Part shown: positions 12,481 to 24,215 of the stretch, in pieces
How the letters are laid out: each line of letters starts with the position of its first letter
Position numbering within the stretch: position 1 is the first letter of the stretch
Assembly: GCA_016808115.1 (NCBI GenBank)
Contig: JAEQBH010003960.1
Coordinates: 124,001-188,000, forward strand
Source of the DNA: Tetrastigma voinierianum
Lineage: Eukaryota; Streptophyta; Magnoliopsida; Vitales; Vitaceae
Direction: 5' to 3'
DNA: 64,000 nucleotides
Position numbers and translations under genes: made by a program
The notes under the pieces: generated by a model
Told to the model about the DNA's origin: nothing
Database searches by the model: none
What the model saw: the letters and a program-made list of their open reading frames with translations, nothing else

Positions 12481-13539
12481 GAGGCATGTATTCACCCAAG
12501 AAGACATGGAATCAAGGCGGCTTATCCACCCGCTGAGGGGGCGTGAAGAACCGAAGGGAAAAGACTACACGAGGCCCGTGCAATGGATCGGTCCCCATGT
12601 TGCTTATGCTTCATTTGTCACTAACTGAGCATGTGGGTGAGCAAAGGTCTCTACCATTCCATAGCAGAGAGATGTTCCCGCATCGTGCCAATTTTGTCGT
12701 CGTTTAAACCCCCTCCACCCAATGCTCCCGTATAGCAATACATATAATCCCGATTGGGAACCACCCTAATCTCTCTCTTGGAAGCGAATCCCACATATGC
12801 TGGTACGAACTGGCTTGATTTGGTTCCTCGTCTGACCAGCCACCACCATCACTCATCCCACATTGAACAAGTTATTTTAGAATTTGAGCAAGGTGGTAGG
12901 TACGATGTTGGAAGAGCAAAAAGGAATCAATGTGCGGTGTCAGAGAATTGATACTATGGAGAGCAGCTTGAACAAAAAGATTGATGGGCTCCAAAGTGAT
13001 CTCAATCGAGAAAATGAATGAATCTTCGATTACTCCATCGCTGGGATTACGATCTGGAGGTCTGAGAAAGGAGAAAGATTCCTGCCCCAGACTCAGCCCG
13101 ATCACAGGGAGTCCGTGAGATAGGTTTGTTAGCCACCCTTTGAGGATGGATGAAGTAAAGGCTATCATCACTTTGAGAAGTGGAAGGCAGGTTGATCAGC
13201 CAGTACCCAAACATGTTGAGGAGACCAAGGAAGAAAAGGAAGTGGAGCCAGAACATATAGTTATAAAAGAAGATTCAATGAAGAAGAGCATGCCTCCTCG
13301 ATTTCCTCAAGCATTAAAAGGTAGAAAAGGCCTCGATCAAGTTGAAATCTTAGAGGTGCTAAGGCGAGTGAAGGTCGATATCCATTTGCTAGACATGATT
13401 AAACGGGTTAGCTTATGCCAAATTTTTTAAAGGACACGTACTTGCAGTGAAAGAGAGGATTGAATGTTGATAAGAAGGCCTTCTTGACAGAGTAAGTCAG
13501 TGCTATCATTCAAAGCAAGACCCCAGTGAAGTACAAGGA

Positions 13540-13990
13540 TACAAGATCCCCCACCATTTCAGTGAACATTGGGGGAACTTGTGTGGATAAGGCACTATTA
13601 GATTTGGGGGCTAGTGTCAACCTGCTACCATACTCGATTATCTAGTAAATGGGTTAAGGAATTAAAGCCTACCACCATCACCTTATCTTTGGTAGATAGA
13701 TCGATTGAAAATTCCCGAGCATAGTCGAAGATGTTTTGGTGAAGGTGGATAAATTTTACTATCCGGTAGACTTCGTCGTCCTTGATACAGAGTCGGTGGC
13801 AGGAGGTACTAATCATGTACCTATCATACTTGGGAGGCCATTTTTGGCCACATCAAATGCAATCATCAATTCTTGGGAATGAGTCATGCGGCTCACATTT
13901 GGCAATATGACATTGGAGCTCAACATCTTCCACCTAAGCAACAAGCACAAATCAATGGAAGAGCAAGAGCTAGATGAAATCTGCCTGATT
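13540..13990 (+). pseudogene. Athila-type aspartic protease fragment
   Basis: The reading SPTISVNIGGTCVDKALLDLGASVNLLPYS corresponds to the retropepsin domain; the active-site triad DLGAS lies where families have DLGAS, with ILGRPFL downstream at about 13828. It is followed by LTFGNMTLELNIFHLS. A stop and a frame change after NLLPY (TCTAG near 13643) break the gene. No RT follows within the element. Confidence 0.8.
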
Positions 13991-14299
13991 AGCTTGGGTG
14001 CAGGAAAACATAGTGTTCACAAATTGCAGGAGGAATTGATGAAGAACAATGAAGAGTCTGATGGAGAATCCAGTGCCTCAGTCACTCTTCGGCCTGCTGA
14101 CTCCCGGCACCACGGAAGGCGAGTGCTTAAAAGCGGAGGGGGCGAAACTCAGCTGCACTTTGCTGACTCACCTCCACGAGCGGACATGGAGGGACTTCTC
14201 CTCCTTGACCTCCATGAATCAGGCTACGAATCGGGAGTGGTTTACGTTAACATAGAAGCCACTCCAATTTTTGTTAGACTTTTATTTGCTTTACTTTAA

Positions 14300-16019
14300 G
14301 TTTTATTTGTGATTTATTTAATTTTTCTTTTTAAATTTTCTTTCATTTTTGTTTTCAGCCTATTTTTAAATTTTCTTAATTTTTTTTCTGTGTTCATTTT
14401 TGCAGTGCAAAATTTGCATAACACGAAAATTTGTGAGCATGTCACGAAAAGTCGCACACGTGCAAAATTTTCAAATTTCGCATTGGTGCGAATTTACACT
14501 AGCCACATACTCTGAGTACCCTCTTTACCGTTTTGTTTTATCCATAACTTTCTCATCCGAACTCCGTTTGTGGTAATTTTGGTATCGTTGGAAAGCTTAG
14601 AGAGTGTAGAATCCAAATATATCTAGAAAGAACACTTTTGAAAATTATTATGAATGTGTAATTTTCAAAATGCTCCAACTGGTCACTTTTTTCCTCTCTT
14701 TTCTTCTCCCCCAGCTTGTTCATTTGAAGCCCAGGTGTGGAGTGAATAAGGTGTCGATTGGAAAGCTTGCGAAGTCTCTATCTAACAACGGTACATATCA
14801 TCAAGGAGTATGCTAATACTCTAACTTGCGTCGAGCCCCATTGAGGACAATGTGACATTTGGTTGGGGGAGGATTCTGGAAAGGAGTGGCTTTACATTAT
14901 GCTTTTTGTTACTATTTTGAGCAAGCCCGTTTGTATGTTGTTCGTTGGCTTCTTTGGTTTTCCTTTTGTGAAAGGCTGTTATACTATCGACACTTTCAAT
15001 TCAGTACTAACATCTTTGGATATAACCTGCGAGTTGGAAAATTGAAACTTTGTCTAATCCACAATTGATGTTAGATTGATTCCATGCCTAGTCGAGTGGA
15101 TGATTAGTTGAATTTCTTGTTGCTTCGGCCTTTTTTATAACTACCTCTAGCTAACCACACACTATACATTAGATTTCAACGTAAGTGGCTTCTTCTTTAA
15201 CCTCTAAGCTTTGCAAAACCTACCTAGTTCCGTTGACTACCTTTAAATGGGTTAAGGACCCCCGTAGAAAAGGAGGCGATGTATATTCGAAAATAAAAGA
15301 AGTGAAAAGAAAGAAAAGAAAAAGAAAAGAAGCAAAATTGCAACTTTGTAAGAGCTTGAAACGCGGTCAGGGGTATATGAAAATCTTTAAGCACGGTGCC
15401 CTAAGTGTGGTTAGAACCGCAGACTTAGTGCTCGTTACATGGGTGGATGGGTGAGGTTGAGAGTTGTAAGTCTTTGGAAGTCTTAGAAATACGTTCAAAG
15501 TAGGGAATTAAAACTGAAAGAGTTTGGGGTCGAAAGATCCTTATGGCTTGATGCCCTAAGCCTTAATTGGTTGGAAGTCATCGATGGATCCCCGTTACAT
15601 GGACTTTGGTGAGGTCGATTCCTCAGCATTGCACCCCTACAACACAAAAAGAATTGTGGAATAAGAGTGGGTCCTGATCTATTTAGGTTGGTTAGTGTCT
15701 AAGTGTAGGTATTAGCCCAGTTTGGAGGAGAGTGCGGTTCGAGGTTTATTGTTGAAGCCGTCAAACAAACAACAGGTTTTGGTGGAAGTCTGCGGTTGAT
15801 TCACGAAGAGGCTCTTTGATACTCAATTTTGTATGACATTCATTCTCGAGATAGTTATTGGGCAAGGGTTTCAGTGATTCTCATCGAGGGTTAGGCATTA
15901 CTCATTCACAACCTTTTTGAAACACCATTTTTGTGAACATAATTTTGTTATCATTTTGTATGCTCTCTTTCTTTCTTTCTTTCATTGCTAAGGGACTAGC
16001 GTATGTGAGTTAAGGGGTG
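14300..16019 (+). other. Non-coding 3' region of the Athila-like element
   Basis: About 1.7 kb without credible genes. It has T-rich and A-rich stretches, GAGGACAATGTGACATTTGG near 14842 (a sequence style common upstream of the 3' end of Athila elements) and an AG-rich block at 15290-15345. The polypurine tract before the 3' LTR is weak (GTTAAGGGGTG, up to 16019). Confidence 0.6.
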
Positions 16020-17297
16020 TGATTAGTGCTCAAAAAGTGCTATTTTGAACCTGTTTATTTAAGGTTTAAGCACTTTTTGTGCACTAATGTTGTATTAACG
16101 ATTTGCACGTTGGGTCCTGTTACATTCTGCGTCACATTTTGTGGCTAATTTTGTAGTTTTTGCAAGCTATTAATGCCAATATTGTTGAGTCGGTCCAAGC
16201 ACGAAAAATTGGTCGAACTCAACATTGCATATCCAGAATAGGAAGGAAGAAGGGCGAAGCAAAAGAAAGAAGAGAAGCCCGAAGGGTACTTCCAGTCTTG
16301 AAAATTTACTGTAGTCTTGTACGCTCTGTGCTTGTTCATCCTGCCTTTGACACTTTGACTTTCCTTTGTCACTTTTTGGTTTTCTTCCCATTTTGCCCTA
16401 CTTGTTTAATGTCTTTTGAGATATTTGGTATTCATCCTATTTGTAGCTCTATATAAGCTCGAGCTTGTAGAAGTGGATCGATTTTTGGTGGACTTTTGGT
16501 GGAAATCTGACGTGATCAGTTTTCCCGCCGCTTTCCCTCTTGCTTTCATTTTCTTTGTTTTCTTTTTATTTCTCGATTACGAAAACACCCTTGAGGATGA
16601 CAACTCAAGGGATGATTGGCTAAACCCCCTCCATCCTTGAAGAGGAGGGCTACGGGGCTAGGGTTTTGAGGTAAAATGACGGTTCTCACGTTTTTAACAC
16701 ATGCATTTGTTGTCATTTGCGTTTTTATCTCTCACACTAGGTTTAAATCCCTTATATGTGCTTTGATTGACGTGTTGGCAAGCCTTTTGGGTTGATGGAT
16801 GCTGTGCTAGATCCGCGATATTGAGTTAGTTGTCTCTTATGAGTCCCTTGTAGGAGTGAATCGAAGAGGGTACTTTCCTTTGCCCGGGGACCATGGTGAT
16901 AAGCAAATGCTATTTTTCAAAAGGAAAAATTTTAGGGTTTAGTTTTAAAGCTAAATGAAGATCCGGTTCGGGAAATGACTATAGGTCATCCTCTGACCTT
17001 GAGAAATGAACCTGAGGCCCTCGGTGTATAGGACCTCGACCCCGATAGCCCGATGCTTGAAGGTTCTTTTTCATATTTTACTTATTTTATTTTTCGGTTC
17101 CAAACATTAAACCCCCTGTTTCTACCAAAACCCCAAAATCCAAATTGAAATTCACCGTTTAAGCCAGCGCAAAATCATTTGAAAACCCGTCACAGTGTTC
17201 GACCTAGAACCACTATCTTTTGCATTAGCTTTGATACGACGATGGAGGAATTTAGGTTCATAAATATTGTTAGAAGCTGTATTGTGGCCGCGAATCA
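16020..17297 (+). repeat. 3' LTR of the Athila-like element
   Basis: It starts TGATTAGTGCTCAAAAAGTG and ends GCCGCGAATCA, directly followed by GCAAACGAG of the interrupted hAT gene. It is the copy of 10127-11416. Confidence 0.85.
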
Positions 17298-18905
17298 GCA
17301 AACGAGCAAAAGGGAAAAAATGTAGCCAATATAATTTTCATGTCTTTTTTTGGAACACTATAGTGTTTTGTTTGAAGGTGTCTGGCCCTCTTGTACGTGT
17401 GCTTCATTTGGTGGATGGTGAAAAGGCCTCTATGGAGCTCTACGTTGTAGCCATGAAAAATGAAGAAATCATTGTCAAAAGCTTTAATGGGAATGAGAAG
17501 AGAACTATAGGAAATCATGGAAATCATTGATAGGAGGTGGGAGGTTCGGCTATACGGCCTTTGCATTAAATTTGGGTATTTTGAACCCACGATTCTATTA
17601 TGATACAAAGGATTAGAAGTGGACCTAGATTCAAAAATCTTTGAAGTATGTAGTTGCATGTCGAGATTGGTGAAAAATGAAAGATGAACAAGATACGATT
17701 ATATCACAAGCCCCGGACTTGTACATGCATGCTGGGAACCTTTTGGTAATGAGTTTGCCATTAGAACAAGGAAGACTAAACCTCCAGGTTAGTCCTTTAG
17801 TTTTGTTAATTAGTGCATTGAAATTATTACATATGTTTGGTTAAAATAGGTGAAATGTTCAACTAATAATTTATTTATATTAATTGTAGCTGAATGGCGG
17901 GGTATGTTTGGATCAAGTACTAGAAGTTTGCAAAAGTTTGCATTGAGGGTTCTGATGACCTAACGTAATGCATCGGGTTGTGAAGATTGGGTATCTTTGA
18001 GAATGTAAGTTACTAGAGCAATTACATGCAATTGAATTTGTCTTTAGACTCTTTACAACATTCTTTAATGTAACTTAGATTCTTAGAAACTAAAGCATTG
18101 AGATATAATCATGAAAACTATTTGTTTTTTCATATTCATAGCAAGAGGAGAAATAGGTTGGACCATCAACACTTGAATGATTTGGTGTACATTAAGTACA
18201 ACCGAACCTTGATGAAAAGATACATTGTGCGTCATACCATTGATCCCATCACCTTGAGAAAGATATAGATGATAACCTTGAATGGTTGATGGGAAGAATG
18301 GAAGATGAAGGTCTTTGTAGATGATTTGGTGTTTGGGGTGATGATTTAACATGGGTGATGTTGCGAGAGCTAGTGTTTGAGGAGCTTAGGGTTTATACAA
18401 GAGCTAAAGCAACCAAAAAACCAACACCAAAACCAAAGTATAGACCATCTAGCTCTAAACATACTCCTACTCTTGCTTTGATTGATGAAGATGAAGAGAT
18501 GATTTATTCATTGGGAGAGGAAGATGAAGAAAAGGGGGAGTGGAAGATTGATGATGGGGATGATATTGATGACAATTTTCTTGATTTAGATTTAGATGTA
18601 GATACATGAGTGTTTATGTTGTCTTAGAACTTTGAATTTTTGTGATGATAGGAAGCACTAATAATGTTTGTTATTTTTGTTTGGAACTTTGAAATATTTG
18701 GATGATAGAGCCTTATTAATGTTTGATGTTCTTTACTTTATTGTATTTTGTTATTAAATGAAAATTATAGACAATATTTAGTTAGATATATAATTTTTAT
18801 CGTGATAGGTAGAGATTAGCCTCGAATAAAAAGTACGCACCTCGAGTGCTTCCTTGTGCCTCAGGACCCCAGGCTTTTGAGCCTCGGTCAAGCCTTAAGC
18901 CTTAA
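17298..18905 (+). pseudogene. hAT transposase remnant 1, C-terminal half and 3' end
   Basis: The transposase resumes after the Gypsy insertion: FWNTIVFCLKVSGPLVRVLH at about 17348-17407, then LVDGEK, then KSFNGNEK near 17479, IIDRRWEVRLYGL near 17522, and the dimerisation segment KRRNRLDHQHLNDLVYIKYN near 18142-18201. An acidic Glu/Asp-rich tail follows (about 18480-18608). The end near 18860-18911 has short GCCTTAAGCCTTAAAAACC-type runs, like the subterminal and terminal sequence of plant hAT elements. Stops and frameshifts are numerous and an intron may be present around 17790-17890. Confidence 0.75.
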
Positions 18906-19438
18906 AAACCATGGTCTGAGCCTATGACGGGTATGTGCATCGAGGACGTTGTCCTCTACCTCAGTTGCTACCATGTCCACCTCAGGAATCACTTCGAGAA
19001 TGGGACTGAGAAACCATCACAGAAGTGTTCGGTGGAATCTCAAAGCGCATGGACTGAGTGGCAATGGAGGTATGGCGAAATAATCGAGCAAGAGCCTCAT
19101 CAAAGTTTGGAATAACAGTTCCAGTGAGTACCAGTTCCCGAATGTTCTCAAAATCTATCCCGAGGTTAAGTAGAATAAATGATCATAAGGACTCGATCCA
19201 TCTTGGACATTGAAGTCTCAGTATTAGAAGACTTTGGTAAGATAGATACAAGTTCATCCTTAAGGGCAAACATTCGTCCACTATAAGAAGATATATCCAT
19301 ACCGAGTTGTTTCAAATTAGCAATGGAGAATATTACCCGATAGAGATGCTAAATATCATTAGTGTACAATTTCTTCACCTGATTCCAAAGAGTGTAGCAA
19401 ATTTTATAGGCCCCAATATTATATAGAGTCTTGGCATC

Positions 19439-19620
19439 TGTTAAGGATTAGTTTCCTAATCTATTTAGAAATGTTTTCCCTTCTTTCCTTTTCTCTTTAG
19501 TCTCCTAATTATAATTTAATTTTGTTTCATTTCTTTGCTCTAACACTTAAGAGTATAAATATGTATGTTCCCTCACTTTGTTAATCAATGAAAATCAAAG
19601 AGTTATTTTCTGTTCTGACA
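19439..19620 (+). repeat. Solo LTR inserted in gag of Copia fragment D
   Basis: A 182-bp TG...CA segment (TGTTAAGGATTAG ... TTCTGACA) interrupts the gag reading on the other strand. Its reverse complement aligns with the LTR at 20441-20604 (shared ACATATTTATACTCT, AGACTAAAGAGA and CTAAATAGAT words). No clean 5-bp duplication is visible: the flanks share only CATC. Confidence 0.7.
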
Positions 19621-20427
19621 TCAATTTTGCGCCATTGAGGACGTTGATTTTCGGGGATACTTGTGTCCACAGTAGTAAGATGATCCTCACAACCATTACC
19701 AATAAACCATAGGTCCACAGAATCTGCCCATGATTGATAATTCTCGCTTCTCGAGAGTTTATCCAAGGTAAGCATAGGAGTTCCAGATACAAAGGAATTA
19801 AAAGTCTGACCTTTCGCAACCATAGAGACATCTTTCTCGGTCATAGAGACGTCTTTTTCAGCCATAGAGATGAGAAATCAGTAGAGAGTCACGGAAGCAA
19901 CGGAATCGGCACTTTCAGAAGGAACAAAACAACTCCAGATGGTGAGAGGGGCTTCAGTGGTGTCAAACTTTGACAAAAAATAAAAAAGAATCTGAAAATA
20001 TATGCTGCCGTAGAGAAAAATGGACAAAAGAGGCTGATGCAGGTGTTGGATCAAACTAGGACACAAGTTGTAGATCGGTGTAAGTGACTCAAGTGGCGGT
20101 CAGACAATCGGGCTTGACCGCGTGCCCTCCGCGAACTAGCGGCGTGAGGGATAGCGTTAGCGCATGATGAACCTACTGCTGAAGATTTTTCACCAGCGGG
20201 GAGCTCAGGCTTTGACGATCCTGGTGGAGTGTCCATGCGCTGGAGTAAGGGTTGCCGGAAAATCTCGCCGGAAATTTCCGATGATGGGTTGTTCTGACGG
20301 TGACTGTGGCTCCCGAGAGGCTTTGCGACAACTGTAATACAACTGGAGTGAGGCATAGTCATTGAATGGGTTGTCGGAATTGACCACACGGCAAAACCCT
20401 AACCCTAATATTCTCAAACTCTTCTAT

Positions 20428-20440
20428 GGCTCTGATACCA
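20428..20440 (-). promoter_or_regulatory. Primer-binding site of Copia fragment D
   Basis: GGCTCTGATACCA on the plus strand is TGGTATCAGAGCC on the minus strand, the initiator-Met tRNA primer site. It lies directly beside the LTR. Confidence 0.85.
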
Positions 20441-20604
20441 TATTGAGAGAAAAGGAATTCTGTATTCTCATTAATTTACAAAGGAGGAAATATACATATT
20501 TATACTCTAGTGTTATGGCAAAAAAAGAAATAAAGTTGAGTCCAATTAAGAGACTAAAGAGATAAGGAAAAAAATCCTAAATAGATCAGGAGACTAAACC
20601 TTAA
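20441..20604 (-). repeat. 5' LTR of Copia fragment D
   Basis: Defined by the adjoining primer site and by alignment with the solo LTR at 19439-19620. Its outer limit is uncertain: the solo LTR homology stops near 20604, but a longer LTR reaching about 20820 is possible. Confidence 0.65.
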
Positions 20605-21235
20605 TAATCATATTAGGAGATAAGAAAAAAAGCTTGATCTTAGATTTCCATACACTAAGGCCCAACCGTGAGACTAAAAATAGGCATTAGAGGTATAGAT
20701 ATATTAATCCAGCCCAGCAGGTAGATACTTAAAATAATATAACTAATATAGTCATAATATGAGTAAACAACTCGCAAACTAATAAAGTAGAATACTAGAG
20801 GAGCAACCTGTTGTATATCAATTGGCGAAAAACTATAAACGTCGAATTCATTCATTTAACTATATAAAATTAATTTGTGCTCAAAAGCAGCCCATGCCAT
20901 TTTTTACCCTCATTCAGAATTCAACCCACAATATCTTAATTCTCAAGATGATCAAATTTTTATTTTTTTTATTTATTTTTGATATAAGTAAAAAGATGTT
21001 AACATTCATTACTATGGCTGGAGTCACCTACATATAAACTTGATTCATTAGATTGAGAAAAATAAATTATTGGTGCAGTGAATTGTTTCTAGAACGTACA
21101 TTATTGAAAACACAAATGAACTTCAAGAAATCGGGAAACAAACAAAAAGAAATGAAATACCTTAAATAAAAAAATCGTAGCATAAAACTAAATAAGGCAA
21201 ATATATCGTTATGACAAAAGCAATAAGCTTGCGCT
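20605..21235. other. No gene seen; AT-rich, probably intron of the pseudogene
   Basis: No coding similarity. It lies immediately 3' (minus strand) of the last recognisable exon of the SAP130-like pseudogene and looks like intron sequence, possibly partly LTR of the neighbouring Copia. Confidence 0.4.
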
Positions 21236-23140
21236 CTGCAATAACCATGGCCTATATATCACTGAGAGCAATGATATCGGCCTCAAGCGAATCACTCAAA
21301 GGAACCAGGAAAACAGAATGCGCATGTCGACGAATGGCAATTAATTGAAGATTAACAGGACTGTTGATATTTGTCTCCTCTGATATATTAATAGCACACA
21401 TTTGCGGCCCAATCAAATTTGGCACCATCATATTTGATAAAGTAGTATCAGCATCATTTACTGAACAGGAACTCACAGATGGACTGTGACTGGATAATTC
21501 TGATGAGAACACCATAGAGGCAGCAGGCAACTCAAACCGAAGAAGCATTCCATTTCTCAAACCTGAGAGAACATAAAATCGGTCAACTAGAACAAGTCTT
21601 ACGTACATCCTGAGGGATACAACCACTAACAGCAGTTCCCAAAGTATTTGTTAATGAAATGGCCCCAGAAGCAAGAATTCTAAGGCCTTCATCAGGTAGG
21701 AATGACAAAATCTCCACTGAAGGCTTATGAGTGCCGATGACAAAGATTCGACCAATATTTACTCCAATCAATAAGGCAGCTGCACAACTATTACCAACTA
21801 AATTATTGAGAAAAAATGATGGTTTTTTATCAAAATGTTTATGAGGTATGGAAATGCAGGATACTTCATTTTGCAATCTCACATGCTGCATCTCATAAAT
21901 TTCATATTGATATGCTGATACTGATCTGACCCAGATATATATAAAGCAGGGACTTGAAGTTGCAACAACAATTGAATTATATCCAACTGCCCCTACACTG
22001 ATGCTTATATTTTCTGGAAACCAAGATGTACAAATTGGACAAGACAATGGAATGCCATCAGGATGAGCAACAGTTGTAGGCAAACAGAGTTTAACCCCAT
22101 TTCTGTGGATCTGGACCAGCAAACCATCATCCACAATGCCACATGCTAAAGTGGAGACGTCAGGCTGAAATCCAACTGAATCAGTCACATCAGTAAAACT
22201 TAAACCAACTGATAATACCCTAGTCTCTTCAACAAATGACAGCACAAGAAAAGAATGATAAGAATCACTAACTTTCATTTTAACAGTCCAAATGCCTGTT
22301 ATGCCTTGATAAATTGGAGCAGTCCTCCACAGCTTTTCCAAACTGATGCCACTTCGTATGATCCTTAATGATCCCTCTGGTGTCACTCCACAGCAGGCAA
22401 ACATTTGATCATGTTCCTCATCATGGCAATCTACAACCGCCATATCCAGGATTGGAGCAATGTTTTGAATAGGACTTCTGTGAACCAGCCTTCCCTGTTC
22501 CAATTGCAGGACCATCCCATCCCCCATCTCTACAAGTGCAGCCAGAAATCCACCTGCAACCCACAAAAGTGCCTTGCAGGATAGACCTCTGTAGAGACAA
22601 TCAGATAGATTAACTCTAGGGCCATCAGAGTCGAAAGAAATTTCAATCATAAAAAGTTCTCCTGTATCTACACAAAACATCATCCTTGAATTTTTTTCAT
22701 TTCCCGGTTCCCAACTCAATGCACAGACATGTTTAGAGGATGATTTTAGAATACCACTGTCACTGTCTATGTTCATAGGGTCATCACCTTTAGCAACATA
22801 ATCCTTTAGCTCTAGCAAGGCACTGGCAGCAACATTAAAGATGCCATCTTCATCACCATCATGTACTCGACATGACTCTTCAACAAAATTCTGCTCAACT
22901 GAAGTGGGTAAAATATCAAAGCTGAATCTACTCTAAACACAACAAGGGTTGTGAGCATCCCTAAGATCCATCAGAAGAGCATCACTAATCCTGAACATAA
23001 ATGCAAATCCATATGAATGAGGAACTTCAACAATGCTATGTGCTAAATGTCCAGATTCAGCATACTGCGAAATAGCACGAACAGTATTTTCAATAATAGC
23101 CCATTCCAATAGAACTAGCTCAGTCAAAACTGCTCCCCTC
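21236..23140 (-). pseudogene. Pseudogene exon 7 (main MMS1_N beta-propeller exon)
   Basis: The acceptor TAGTGCAG precedes 23140. The reading runs RGAVLTELVLLEW, then YGFAFMFRISDALLMDLRD, then DQMFACCGVTPEGSLRIIRS and IGTHKPSVEILSFLPDEG. An in-frame TAG at 22935-22933 follows NPCCV, and the same frame continues past it. Near 21600-21606 the frame breaks by a 4-bp insertion (QDV, then VRLVLVDRFYVLSG in a new frame), and near 21252-21259 by another (IIALSD, then a PWLLQSA-like reading). Homology ends at about 21236 without a consensus GT donor. Between lesions the open reading is 411 codons, so decay is not ancient. Confidence 0.9.
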
Positions 23141-23338
23141 CTGCACTATTAGAAATTTAGTAAGGAGTTTAGTTAACCTGAACAGAACACAAATGAAAAG
23201 AAATAAAAATCTTTCTGCTTTTCAGGGATCTGAACAGCTGGTTTCCAACTGCAGATTCTCTACATCCACAGTCAATTGGCATACCTATTTAGAATAATTG
23301 CTAGCACAGGGTTGTACCCTCTACTGGGTTGATTAAGA

Positions 23339-23449
23339 GAGTTTTGTACGGATATAAGTTGTTTAAAAAAAAATTAAATTAAATTAATATGGCGTCCAAA
23401 ATAATTCCCGAAGTAGAGCTTAATGCCGGCAACGGGAACGCCGGCATTT
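23339..23449 (+). repeat. Left terminal inverted repeat of the MULE
   Basis: Identical by eye, in inverted orientation, to 24440-24550 over 111 bp. It contains A9, a TTAAATTAAATTAA run and the GC-rich GCCGGCAACGGGAACGCCGGC, itself partly self-complementary. Confidence 0.92.
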
Positions 23450-23764
23450 GAAAAATACAGAAGCCGGCATCCGGGACGACGGCTTTTGAATTTTACTTAC
23501 TCAATTGCCGTCGTTGTGAGCGGCTGACGTTGTGACTAAGTCCAAATCTGGCGTTGTCAACGGCGGCATTCACTATAGCTACTCTAATACCTTGTTTGTT
23601 ATGAAAATTTAACTTCATAAACTTTATCGCTATTCAATATCCATTCCTCTTTGGACACTTAATCAGTTGAAAGGCTAATTTCCAGACGGATCCTGAATTA
23701 ATCACTATTCGAAACGAAACAACCAGACAAACGAAAAACCTTAACCCAAATTAATTGCAAAAGT

Positions 23765-24215
23765 AAGTAGACCATCAACGGTTTGAATCAAACCTACAAC
23801 CTGAAAATGCTGAATAACAGAATACTGAAAAATAAAGCCAACCCATCAAAATTTTCAGATAGAAATTACAACAATCATTCACCATTCAAACAGAAACAGC
23901 CTAAACAGACAAAATCCCATAACCCAAACTGATTACTGAAAAATAGAAATTGAACCCATCAAAGCTTTGAACCAAACCTACAACCTGAAAATGCTGAATA
24001 ACAAGAATTATAACAGAATAATGAAAAAAAGAAATAAGCGAACCCATCGACCTTTTCAGATAAATTACAACAATAATTCGCCATTCAAACATAAACGATG
24101 TGAACAGAACAGAAAACCTTAACCCAAATGGATTACTGAAAAATAAAGTGAACCCATCAACACTTTGAACCAAACCCACAACCTGAAATGCTGAATAGCT
24201 AAATCATAACAAAAT
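23765..24215. repeat. Internal tandem repeats of the MULE (about 184-198 bp unit)
   Basis: The phrase CCTACAACCTGAAAATGCTG recurs at 23793 and 23977 and, with changes, at 24175, each preceded by ACCCATCAA...TTTGAA-like sequence and followed by ATTACAACAAT and CCATTCAAAC words. About 2.4 units are present. Confidence 0.75.

Larger units (their letters stand above)
10127..17297 (+). mobile_element. Athila-like Gypsy element, non-autonomous (no RT or integrase)
   Basis: LTRs of about 1290 and 1278 bp (10127-11416 and 16020-17297) begin TGATTA(G)TGCTC and end in AATCA. The inner sequence has a tRNA-Asp-like primer site, an Athila-type gag and a retroviral-type aspartic protease. After the protease the sequence passes directly into a non-coding 3' region; RT, RNase H and integrase are absent. 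The target duplication is GGCAA on the left and GCAA on the right, one base short. It sits inside the hAT transposase remnant. It needs proteins from a relative to move. Confidence 0.85.
18906..20604 (-). mobile_element. Copia 5' fragment D (LTR, primer site, gag), 3' truncated
   Basis: On the minus strand: an LTR (20604-20441), a primer-binding site (20440-20428), the leader, then gag starting around 19865 (KLSRSENYQSWADSVDLWF) and continuing after an interruption at 19438 (DAKTLYNIGAYKICYTLWNQVKKLYTND). Protease and pol are absent; the element stops near 18906 next to the hAT end. Gag contains stops. A same-family LTR in the opposite orientation lies inside gag. Confidence 0.75.

Noticed and set aside
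17270..17659. 129-codon minus-strand open frame
   Set aside because: Shadow of the plus-strand hAT C-terminal reading (FWNTIVFCLKVSGPL), which matches a known family.
18355..18609. 84-codon acidic open frame considered as a separate small gene
   Set aside because: It is the expected acidic tail of the hAT transposase, directly downstream of the dimerisation segment.
21236..23140. Treating exon 7 as an intact single-exon gene
   Set aside because: The open stretch has no in-frame ATG near its start, begins at a clear splice acceptor, contains an in-frame TAG and is preceded by phase-matched exons.
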